A stretch of DNA of 5,277 nucleotides from Bacillota bacterium (GTDB lineage Bacteria; Bacillota; Dethiobacteria; DTU022; JAAZDU01). The stretch covers positions 1-5,277 of the forward strand of contig JAAZDU010000245.1 in NCBI GenBank assembly GCA_012512665.1, read 5' to 3'. The notes below the pieces were generated by a model. That model ran no database searches, was not told the DNA's origin, and worked only from the letters and a program-made list of their open reading frames with translations. Within the stretch, counting starts at the first letter, position 1. Each line of letters opens with the position of its first letter. The position numbers and the translations under genes are program-made. This document shows, one piece after another, positions 1 through 5,277 of this stretch.

Positions 1-323
1 CCTTCTTCCCAACCCAGCCTTTTAAATAGTGGTATCAGTGTGATTACTGCCAGCCCCATTACAAAAAAGCTTGTTCCAAAAATAAAATAAAGGACCAAAC
101 CAAAGAGTCCAGCCACAATAGTTGTCTTTGCCCGGGTAAAACCTTTTTGTAGACCGGCTGTAATACTTGGCTGGACACAAATCACCGCCGCCGTACCGGC
201 CAAAAGTGGCAGTGAATATGGGATAAAATGGCATAGATAGACAGAAAGGGTAGCTGCAAAACCGGTCTTGATAGTGCGGGGGCCCAAAAACAAAGAAGGC
301 TTGATTCTTAATTTCAATCTCAT
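1..323 (-). CDS. Aromatic acid exporter family (ArAE_1/DUF939-like) membrane protein, N-terminal part, runs off left edge
   Basis: The frame opens with ATG at 323-321, directly after an in-frame TAA six codons upstream, so the start is well constrained. It stays open for 107 codons to the window edge. The protein begins MRLKLRIKPSLFLG and carries GPRTIKTG at residues 14-21, a hydrophobic stretch at about 21-37, the segment PLLAGTAAVICVQPS at 39-53, and two more hydrophobic segments at about 68-83 and 86-100, ending near KRLGWEE. This order (GPRTIKTG, helix, AAV-C-QPS, helix pair, LGWEE) is what I know from the N-terminal membrane domain of Bacillota aromatic acid exporter family proteins (YqjA-like, usually 300-350 residues). 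About two thirds of the protein would then lie off-window. Export of aromatic acids is the family name; activity is not shown for most members. The ribosome binding site is weak (GGGA, 10 nt upstream). A different frame open from 399 to 22 covers the same DNA but has no family-like sequence and is a shadow. Confidence 0.82.
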   Translation of the reverse strand, partial: MRLKLRIKPSLFLGPRTIKTGFAATLSVYLCHFIPYSLPLLAGTAAVICVQPSITAGLQKGFTRAKTTIVAGLFGLVLYFIFGTSFFVMGLAVITLIPLFKRLGWEE

Positions 324-533
324 ACACCAACATTCCCATTAACTCTACCAATAAAAAAGCAATAAAGAAAGGCTGAACATTTTGGCTAGCTGCTGGCATT
401 TAACAGTAACAATTGAGCTAAAATTTAAATTCTAGATCTACGCTATAATTCCTTTTCTCCTGCAATTATCTTTGTAACATGGACTATAATTTACACCAGC
501 TAGCAAAAAGGTTTCTTTTGCCTGCCCTCACAG
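324..533. other. Intergenic region between the MATE gene and the ArAE-family gene
   Basis: This AT-rich gap of 210 bp should hold the 3' end of the MATE transcript and the upstream region of the ArAE gene. I see a weak stem with no T run after it (503-521) and an 18-bp imperfect palindrome at 418-435. TATAAT hexamers on the plus strand at 444-449 and 485-490 have no -35 partner at 16-18 nt. On the minus strand no -35/-10 pair with acceptable spacing was found. The two genes may therefore be co-transcribed, or the ArAE promoter may be non-canonical. No small gene with a good ribosome binding site was found. Confidence 0.6.
418..435. promoter_or_regulatory. 18-bp AT-rich imperfect palindrome, possible operator
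   Basis: The plus strand reads CTAAAATTTAAATTCTAG. It equals its own reverse complement except at one symmetric pair (positions 421 and 432). It sits about 95 bp upstream of the ArAE-family start, where binding sites of dimeric regulators such as MarR or TetR families often lie. No regulator gene is visible nearby, and AT-rich palindromes of this length can arise by chance in such DNA, so the regulatory role is inference only. Confidence 0.25.
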
Positions 534-1979
534 CTATATGCTGCCAACCCGGCAAATAGTACCGCTTTTCCAGAAACCGCTTCGAAAACGAAGGTAGGTA
601 AAAACTCCTCTTACCCACAGATCTGCCACCATACCCAGATAAGCTCCCATTAAACCCATGTTAAGCTTGAATACCAGAAGCCATGATAATCCCAGGCGAA
701 CAGGCCACATACCAATACCCGTTATTACCAAAGGTAACATAGTATCTCCAGCGCCTCGAAGGGCACCGGTTAAAATCATGGAGGTGGCAAGGGGGAATTG
801 CGAAAGACCAACCATGCGTAGGCCCATAGAGCCGTATTTTAATATTTCAGGATCACTGTTAAAAATTTTAATAATAAACTCCGGGAACAAAAAGAAAATA
901 ACACCCATACCAATCATAACGCTTGCACCCATCCTCCATACTATAAAGCCACATGCTTCCGCTAGCTTCGGCTGTTTAGCACCCAGCCCCTGACCTACAA
1001 GAGTAGTAGCAGCCATGGAAAATCCATGTCCGGGCATAAAAGATATGGATTCAGCAATATAAACCAGATAGTGAGACGCATAGCTCACCGTGCCTAACCT
1101 TAGTATGATTGACGAAAAAACAAGCTGGCCGCTGGAACTTAGTAAGCGCTCAGCGCTGATGGGCAGGCCTATTCTTAATATAGCCATGATTGTATCCCAT
1201 TCAAACCGCCAGCCAGTCAAAAATAATTTTACATTTTTGCGGCCTGAAAATAAGACAAAAAGAATAAATAATCCGGCAAACCCCCGGGCTAGGGATGTAG
1301 CTATAGCAGCCCCTTTAACGCCCATACCTGCTCCGGGGATATAAAACTCCCAATGCCCCAATCCCAGCGGTAGATTTATGCTTGTTAACCTGGAGGGAAA
1401 AATAAAATAAAAGTTGGCCACAATATTAAATAAATTGGCCAATGTATTTACCTTCATAGGAGTAGATGTATCTCCGGAGCCACGCAAGACCCCTGATAAA
1501 ATAAAAGACAAGAAAGTAAAAACAAAACTGAGGCTGATAATGCGCAAGTAAGAAGCTGCCAAAGGTATAACTTCCTCTTCTGCCCCCATTAATATTGGCA
1601 CTTGCTCGGCAAAGAACAATGCCAACAAAGTGACAAGAAGCGCAAGGCTTGCCCCCAATTGAAAGGATTGTTGAGCAACCTTATTGGCACTTTCATAATC
1701 TTCAGCTCCTATAAACTGGGCTACCAATGCGGTAGAGCCCACACCTAGCGAGGCAAACATGCCCATTAAAACCCACATGGGGGTATTATTTATGCCAACG
1801 GAAGCAATGGCAACCTCCCCTAACGAACCTACCATCACCGTATCTACAAACTGCACCATGGTGGACAATAACATTTCCATAATGGCGGGCCAGGCCAACA
1901 GCACAACTACTTTGCGAATTTGGCGTTTGTTATGTAGATCAAGGCCTTGCATTAGCGAACGAGACTTTACCGTTTCCAT
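534..1979 (-). CDS. MATE family efflux transporter (NorM/DinF-type multidrug:cation antiporter)
   Basis: This is a complete protein of 481 residues, close to the usual 440-480 of the family. MATE proteins are cytoplasmic-membrane antiporters that expel cationic drugs, or unknown compounds, in exchange for sodium ions or protons. The N-terminal half has the typical WPAIMEMLL...VDTVMVGSLG segment (about residues 30-54) with the conserved acidic residue in helix 1 (Asp46), then GSTALVAQFIGA (about 81-92). The two six-helix halves are visibly duplicated: ILSGVLRGSGDTSTPM (about 160-175) is echoed by ILTGALRGAGDTMLPL (402-417), and the second half has FSMAATTLVGQGLGAK. ATG at 1979 is preferred because GGGG (1987-1990) lies 7 nt upstream. 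The ATG at 1985 (two residues longer) would leave 1 nt. A promoter sits just upstream at 2026-2054, so the gene probably starts its own transcript. The C-terminal tail after about residue 465 is short and poorly conserved in look. Substrate and coupling ion cannot be told. Confidence 0.95.
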   Translation of the reverse strand: METVKSRSLMQGLDLHNKRQIRKVVVLLAWPAIMEMLLSTMVQFVDTVMVGSLGEVAIASVGINNTPMWVLMGMFASLGVGSTALVAQFIGAEDYESANKVAQQSFQLGASLALLVTLLALFFAEQVPILMGAEEEVIPLAASYLRIISLSFVFTFLSFILSGVLRGSGDTSTPMKVNTLANLFNIVANFYFIFPSRLTSINLPLGLGHWEFYIPGAGMGVKGAAIATSLARGFAGLFILFVLFSGRKNVKLFLTGWRFEWDTIMAILRIGLPISAERLLSSSGQLVFSSIILRLGTVSYASHYLVYIAESISFMPGHGFSMAATTLVGQGLGAKQPKLAEACGFIVWRMGASVMIGMGVIFFLFPEFIIKIFNSDPEILKYGSMGLRMVGLSQFPLATSMILTGALRGAGDTMLPLVITGIGMWPVRLGLSWLLVFKLNMGLMGAYLGMVADLWVRGVFTYLRFRSGFWKSGTICRVGSI

Positions 1980-1986
1980 TCCCATA

Positions 1987-1990
1987 CCCC
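1987..1990 (-). promoter_or_regulatory. Ribosome binding site of the MATE gene
   Basis: The minus strand reads AAAAAGGGGTATGGGAATGG. GGGG stands 7 nt before the second ATG (1979) but only 1 nt before the first (1985). This spacing is the reason for choosing 1979 as the start. A GGAG further upstream (13 nt from the first ATG) is the only support for the alternative. Confidence 0.5.
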
Positions 1991-2025
1991 TTTTTGAGCT
2001 CCGACTTTAATGTAAGTGGAGCAAA

Positions 2026-2054
2026 ATAATACATATCCTGCTTGTTGAACTCAA
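2026..2054 (-). promoter_or_regulatory. Sigma-A type promoter for the MATE gene
   Basis: On the minus strand, TTGAGT (2054-2049; four of six consensus bases) is followed by a 17-nt spacer and TATTAT (2031-2026; five of six). Transcription would start near 2019, giving a leader of about 40 nt before the MATE start. The box lies directly after the probable terminator of the ABC importer operon, which fits an independent transcript for the MATE gene. This is a prediction from hexamer match and spacing only. Confidence 0.55.
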
Positions 2055-2055
2055 T

Positions 2056-2117
2056 AAAAGGCGTATTCCCCACTAGCAAGAATTAGCAGGCAAAAAGCCC
2101 TGGACGGAGAATACGCC
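2056..2117 (-). terminator. Long-loop hairpin with T run, probable terminator of the ABC importer operon
   Basis: Minus-strand GGCGTATTC (2117-2109) pairs perfectly over 9 bp with GAATACGCC (2068-2060), and the stem is followed at once by TTTTATT. The 40-nt loop contains a second small hairpin, CAGGGCTTTTTGCCTG (2102-2087), with a 5-bp stem, one bulged base and a T5 loop. It lies 43 nt after the last permease stop codon and immediately before the MATE promoter. The position and the T run favour termination. The large loop is unusual for an intrinsic terminator, so it could instead be a repeat element or a binding site. Confidence 0.45.
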
Positions 2118-2160
2118 ATGAAATTGTATATGTCGAGAATCCAAAACGGTAAAAAAGTGT

Positions 2161-2985
2161 TCACCGCTCCCTTAATTTGGGGTCCAGGTAATCCCGCAAA
2201 CCATCTCCAACAAGGTTAATCCCTATCACAGTAATGGTAATGGCTAATCCAGGGAATATAGCTAAATATGGACTTGTTCTTAAATAAGGACGCGCTGCAT
2301 TAAGCATGGCGCCCCACTCCGGCTCGGGGGGTTGAGCTCCCATGCCCAAAAAGCTTAAGGTCGCTGCCATTAATATTGCTGATCCCATTCTTAAAGTTGC
2401 CTGGATAATAATAGGTCCCATGCAATTGGGCAGAAGGTGTTTGAATATTATTCTTAAATCACCAGCACCTGTTGAACGCGCCGCCTCCACAAAAGGAGCA
2501 TCGCGCAAAGAAAGAACCTGCGCCCTAACCAGGCGTGTAAACAGAGGGATGGAACTTATACCAACAGCCAGCATGGGGGTGTAAATTCCTGGTCCCAAGA
2601 CCATAACGATAGCCATGGACAAAATAATTCCGGGGAAAGCCAGCATTATATCACACAAGAGCATAATTATATTATCAATGTATTTACCATAATAACCTGC
2701 TGGCGCCCCCAACAATAAGCCACCAAAGGTTCCGATTGCTACAGAAACCAGTCCTGCTGAAAGTGAATACTTTGCTCCTACAACCAGTCTGCTTAACACA
2801 TCTCGGCCAAAATTATCCGTGCCAAGCAAATAATCTCTGCCAGGCGGTGTAAATTTAATGGAAGTATTCTGAGTATAAGGTGAAGAGACAAAATAAGGAC
2901 CTATAACGCTGATCAATATGAGCGCTAATAAAATAAACAACCCTAGCAGCAGGGATGGATTATTAAGAATCTCATATCGTTTCAC
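2161..2985 (-). CDS. ABC transporter permease, DppC/OppC family (GsiD-like)
   Basis: This is the second integral membrane subunit of a peptide/nickel-type ABC importer (274 residues, slightly short for the 280-300 usual). It starts with a membrane helix at about residues 11-33, then the family's LLGTDNFGRDVLSRL segment (53-67), followed by further helices at about 75-97, 106-130, 135-150, 190-215 and 240-262. The cytoplasmic EAA loop that docks on the ATPase is clear: EAARSTGA from Glu167, with the conserved Gly173 and LLPN ending at 187. SLSFLG-type sequence followed by GAQPPEPEWGAML and the C-terminal GDGLRDYLDP closely resemble E. coli GsiD as I remember it. The start is GTG, supported by GGAGG 7 nt upstream. 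The gene follows the DppB-type permease after 24 nt and is the last gene of the unit before a hairpin. The transported solute is unknown: dipeptides, glutathione and nickel chelates are all possible for this family. Confidence 0.94.
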   Translation of the reverse strand: MKRYEILNNPSLLLGLFILLALILISVIGPYFVSSPYTQNTSIKFTPPGRDYLLGTDNFGRDVLSRLVVGAKYSLSAGLVSVAIGTFGGLLLGAPAGYYGKYIDNIIMLLCDIMLAFPGIILSMAIVMVLGPGIYTPMLAVGISSIPLFTRLVRAQVLSLRDAPFVEAARSTGAGDLRIIFKHLLPNCMGPIIIQATLRMGSAILMAATLSFLGMGAQPPEPEWGAMLNAARPYLRTSPYLAIFPGLAITITVIGINLVGDGLRDYLDPKLRER

Positions 2986-2992
2986 GGAAAAG

Positions 2993-2997
2993 CCTCC
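2993..2997 (-). promoter_or_regulatory. Ribosome binding site supporting the GTG start of the DppC-type permease
   Basis: The minus strand reads GGGGGAGGCTTTTCCGTG. GGAGG stands 7 nt before GTG at 2985-2983, an ideal distance. It lies inside the 24-nt gap after the preceding stop codon and decides this start. Confidence 0.8.
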
Positions 2998-3009
2998 CCC
3001 AAACTGCGA

Positions 3010-3927
3010 CTAAAGCCTAATGCGAGGATCCAAGATAGCATAAGAAATATCGGTTAATAAATTCAACACAGTGAATGTAAGGGCCATAACCAGTATCCCA
3101 CCCTGCACTATCTGCAGGTCCCGCGTTAATAATGCATCTACAATCATTCGCCCAATACCAGGCCAAGAGAAGACTGTTTCGGTAACCACCTGACCTCCCA
3201 ATAAAAAACCCCACTGGAGCCCGATTATTGTAACTATGGGTATAGATGCATTTCGAAGCGCATGTACCAGGATTACCCTTGATTCCTTCAAGCCTTTACC
3301 CCGGGCTGTGCGTATATAATCCTGGTTTAAAACATCCAACATGCTGGCTCGTGTAAGCCTAGCAATATTGGCAGCCACGGCCAAACCCAGCGTAAGGCTT
3401 GGGAGCACATAACTTAGCAGGCTTTCCCGCCCGTAGTATGGAAATAATCCTAACTTAATGGAAAAAACTACTATCAAAATAAGGCCCAACCAAAACGAAG
3501 GCATAGAAACACCGATAAAAGCAGCTATCATGGAGATAGTATCCAAAAAAGAACCTCTTTTAATAGCCGCATACACTCCTATTGGTATTCCTATAACAAC
3601 GGCTACCAGCAGGCTGGTGCATGAGAGCATAAGTGTTGCCGGCCAGCGAGCTGCAATTTCTTCTGCCACAGTTCTTTTTGTCCTGTAAGAACTTCCTAGA
3701 TTGCCTTTGGCCAGGTTGCTTAAGTAGATAAAGTACTGCTCCGAAAGCGGCCGGTCCAATCCCAAGCTCCTTCTCAGGTTCTCCACATCTTCTACAGAAG
3801 CCTGGGGACCCGCCAAGGCTTCAGCGGTATCCCCAGGAATTAAGTGTAAAAGAATGAAGGAACAGGTTGCCGCACCGAGTAGGACAATGCAGGTAAAGAT
3901 CAGTTTCCTTAATGCGTAAGCAACCAT
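3010..3927 (-). CDS. ABC transporter permease, DppB/OppB family (GsiC-like)
   Basis: This is the first integral membrane subunit of the importer (305 residues, the normal length). A first helix at about residues 9-30 leads into HLIPGDTAEALAGP (28-41) and the extracytoplasmic segment with LGLDRPLSEQY (55-65) and GNLGSSYRTKR (75-85), all family hallmarks. Further helices lie at about 97-122, 131-157, 173-190, 229-255 and 274-297. The EAA-type loop that contacts the ATPase reads DYIRTARGKGL (203-213) and continues to LRNASIP (224-230). GFLLGGQVVTETVFSWPGIGRM near the C-terminus and the final DPRIRL match the family and resemble GsiC. ATG at 3927 has AGGAGG 7 nt upstream. The gene follows the solute-binding protein gene after 21 nt and precedes its partner permease by 24 nt, so the three are surely co-transcribed. 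It works as a heterodimer with the DppC-type protein. Substrate identity is not deducible. Confidence 0.95.
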   Translation of the reverse strand: MVAYALRKLIFTCIVLLGAATCSFILLHLIPGDTAEALAGPQASVEDVENLRRSLGLDRPLSEQYFIYLSNLAKGNLGSSYRTKRTVAEEIAARWPATLMLSCTSLLVAVVIGIPIGVYAAIKRGSFLDTISMIAAFIGVSMPSFWLGLILIVVFSIKLGLFPYYGRESLLSYVLPSLTLGLAVAANIARLTRASMLDVLNQDYIRTARGKGLKESRVILVHALRNASIPIVTIIGLQWGFLLGGQVVTETVFSWPGIGRMIVDALLTRDLQIVQGGILVMALTFTVLNLLTDISYAILDPRIRL

Positions 3928-3934
3928 GTAAGCT

Positions 3935-3940
3935 CCTCCT
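3935..3940 (-). promoter_or_regulatory. Ribosome binding site of the DppB-type permease
   Basis: A perfect AGGAGG lies on the minus strand with 7 nt to the ATG at 3927. It fills the short gap after the solute-binding protein stop codon. Its strength supports both the start choice and a Bacillota-like host. Confidence 0.8.
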
Positions 3941-3948
3941 GTAATCTC

Positions 3949-5277
3949 TTATTTATCTACATGGGCAAAAAGAATGTGTTCTGTCGGGAGCACTTCCAGA
4001 CCTGTCACATTGGACTGAGTAACAACAACCTGTTTCGGATAATGTAAGAATATCCAGGCCGCCTCATCCATAATGATTTCCTGTGCTTGTCTATAAAGCT
4101 CTAGGCGGTTCTCAGGGTCAACTTCCATTTTAGCTTCTTCCAACAACCTATCTACCTTTGCATTAGCGTAGTGTGCTCTATTAGATGCCGGGGGCCACTC
4201 TTTGGAGTGGAATACAGGGAATAACCCTTGGTCAGCATCTCCGGTTGAGGGGCTCCAGCCCAGCAGCACCATATCAAACTCGCCTTTCTTGACTTCCTCC
4301 ATTAAGGCCTGGAATTCCCACTGCCTGATGCCCATATTTATGCCTACCTCGGCTAATTGGGCCTGCAGGTTTTCGGCAATCTGGGTGTCCATCAGGTACC
4401 TGCCCACCGGTGTCCACAGCTCCACCTCAACCTCACCTTCTGCATAGCCGGCGTCTGCAAGAAGCTGTCGGGCCTTATCCGGGTCATAGGGGTAGGCTCC
4501 GATACTGGCATGGCCCCAGGTTGAGGGAGATATCGGGGCATCTGCTTCTATTGCATAACCCCCAAGGATGTCATTGATAATTGTCTCTTTGTTAATGGCA
4601 TAGTTCATCGCCTGTCTTACCCGAACATCCTGTAATGCGCCCTTCTGATTATTCAAGGCCACGTACATCGTCATGACTGTTGAAGTTTCGATCTGATTAA
4701 GGCCCTCCATCTCACGTAGCCTTTCCAATTCTACAATGGGCAGCCTCAGAGCTACATCCACATCGCCTGTCTCTATTAACATCGCCCTCGTGGCATCTTC
4801 GGGGACAATGCGGAATTCTATCCTGCTCACTTTAGACGCTCCTTCAAAGTAATTGGGGTTGGCTTCCATCACAATTTTCTCACCGCTATCCCACTGCACC
4901 AGTTTAAACGGTCCCGTACCCACAGGATTTCGTGCTAGGTCTTCACCATATTCCTCAATGGCCGTAGGGCTGATCATAGCGCCTACCGGATGGGCAAGCT
5001 GTTGCAGTAAAGAACCGGTTGGGTAGCTTGTGACAATCTTCACTACATTTTCATCAACTACTTCTACAGATTCAATCATCGCCAGCACTGACCTGCGCGG
5101 TGATCCTGTATTCTCATCCAGTACACGCTCAAAATTTACCTTCACAGCTTCAGCGTTAAAAGGTGTGCCGTCATGGAATTCTACACCCTCCCGCAGCCAG
5201 AAAGTCCAGGTAACCCCGTCTTCCGCCACCTTATAATCAGTAGCCAGGTCATTTACCAGATTCATATCCGCATCAAA
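3949..5277 (-). CDS. ABC transporter solute-binding protein, family 5 (SBP_bac_5, GsiB/DppA-like), 5' end outside window
   Basis: The last 442 residues are present. The frame is open through the right edge (FDADMNLV...), so the internal Met at 5265 is not the true start. About 70-100 residues, including the export signal and a probable lipobox, are missing if the usual 510-540 length holds. The visible part has the family hallmarks: DLAT-Y-V-EDG-TWTFWLREGVEFHDGTPF (fragment residues 10-40), PVGTGPFKL (118-126), VRQAMNYAINKE, the second-domain segment YDPDKARQLLADAGY, and GWSPSTGDAD...HSKEWPP (340-363). The last of these is close to E. coli GsiB as I recall it and unlike classical OppA. The protein should sit outside the membrane, tethered as a lipoprotein, and hand its ligand to the two permeases encoded directly downstream. 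Ligand could be glutathione, short peptides or a metal chelate; sequence alone does not decide. Stop is TAA at 3951-3949. Confidence 0.93.
   Translation of the reverse strand, partial: FDADMNLVNDLATDYKVAEDGVTWTFWLREGVEFHDGTPFNAEAVKVNFERVLDENTGSPRRSVLAMIESVEVVDENVVKIVTSYPTGSLLQQLAHPVGAMISPTAIEEYGEDLARNPVGTGPFKLVQWDSGEKIVMEANPNYFEGASKVSRIEFRIVPEDATRAMLIETGDVDVALRLPIVELERLREMEGLNQIETSTVMTMYVALNNQKGALQDVRVRQAMNYAINKETIINDILGGYAIEADAPISPSTWGHASIGAYPYDPDKARQLLADAGYAEGEVEVELWTPVGRYLMDTQIAENLQAQLAEVGINMGIRQWEFQALMEEVKKGEFDMVLLGWSPSTGDADQGLFPVFHSKEWPPASNRAHYANAKVDRLLEEAKMEVDPENRLELYRQAQEIIMDEAAWIFLHYPKQVVVTQSNVTGLEVLPTEHILFAHVDK

Noticed and set aside
22..399. A 125-residue minus-strand open frame starting at ATG 399
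   Set aside because: Its sequence is rich in Cys, Tyr and Phe and lacks any family motif over most of its length, it has no ribosome binding site, and the overlapping frame from 323 encodes a recognisable membrane protein.
444..490. Two TATAAT hexamers on the plus strand as promoters
   Set aside because: Neither has a -35-like hexamer at 16-18 nt, and no plus-strand gene follows.
503..521. Hairpin after the MATE stop codon (GCAAAA/TTTTGC with 7-nt loop) as an intrinsic terminator
   Set aside because: The stem is only 6 bp and mostly A/T, the T residues lie inside the stem, and no T run follows. It may at best slow transcription.
534..1985. Plus-strand frames of about 80-110 codons inside the MATE gene
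   Set aside because: They are antisense shadows with low-complexity Pro/Asn/Ile-rich translations and no family resemblance.
2118..2219. Plus-strand 33-codon frame beginning MKLYMSRIQNGKK, with GGAG 8 nt upstream
   Set aside because: More than half of it is antisense to the permease 3' end, the apparent ribosome site is part of the inverted repeat, and no promoter is visible. Coding is possible but unsupported.
3017..3214. Second minus-strand frame of 65 residues inside the DppB-type permease gene
   Set aside because: It is an out-of-phase overlap with a clearly conserved permease C-terminus and has no own ribosome site.
2161..5277. Visible contrast between the more GC-rich binding-protein gene and the AT-richer permease gene as a sign of horizontal transfer
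   Set aside because: Membrane proteins favour T-rich codons for hydrophobic residues, which explains the contrast within one operon.

Overview
The window looks like a chromosomal stretch from a Gram-positive, low-to-moderate GC bacterium, most likely a clostridial Bacillota. The reasons are strong AGGAGG-type ribosome binding sites, a GTG start, AT-rich intergenic DNA, and proteins that read like Bacillota transporters. The genus cannot be fixed from this sequence. Every convincing gene lies on the minus strand, so transcription runs from the right edge to the left edge. All four complete or nearly complete genes, and a fifth cut by the left edge, encode membrane transport components.

The right half (about 2161-5277) is the end of an ABC importer operon of the peptide/nickel/opine class. 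In transcription order it holds a family 5 extracellular solute-binding protein whose N-terminus lies outside the window, a DppB/OppB-type permease, and a DppC/OppC-type permease. The gaps are only 21 and 24 nt, each filled by a good Shine-Dalgarno site. All three proteins resemble the GsiB-GsiC-GsiD branch (glutathione importer of E. coli) more specifically than classical Dpp or Opp, but the substrate cannot be read from sequence. No ATPase gene is visible, so the ATP-binding subunits must lie upstream of the window or elsewhere.

The gap at 1980-2160 separates two transcription units. It contains a long-loop hairpin followed by a short T run (probable terminator of the importer operon). A well-spaced sigma-A-type promoter (TTGAGT, 17 nt, TATTAT) follows at once and should drive the next gene, a complete NorM/DinF-type MATE drug/sodium or proton antiporter (534-1979).

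The left edge (1-323) holds the 5' part of an aromatic acid exporter family (ArAE_1/DUF939-like) membrane protein. It is easy to miss because it has no stop inside the window and a longer open frame in another phase (399-22) covers it. The 210-bp gap before it contains an 18-bp AT-rich imperfect palindrome that could be an operator, but no convincing promoter. Overall this is an import operon followed by two exporters. I see no mobile element, RNA gene, CRISPR array or clearly novel system.
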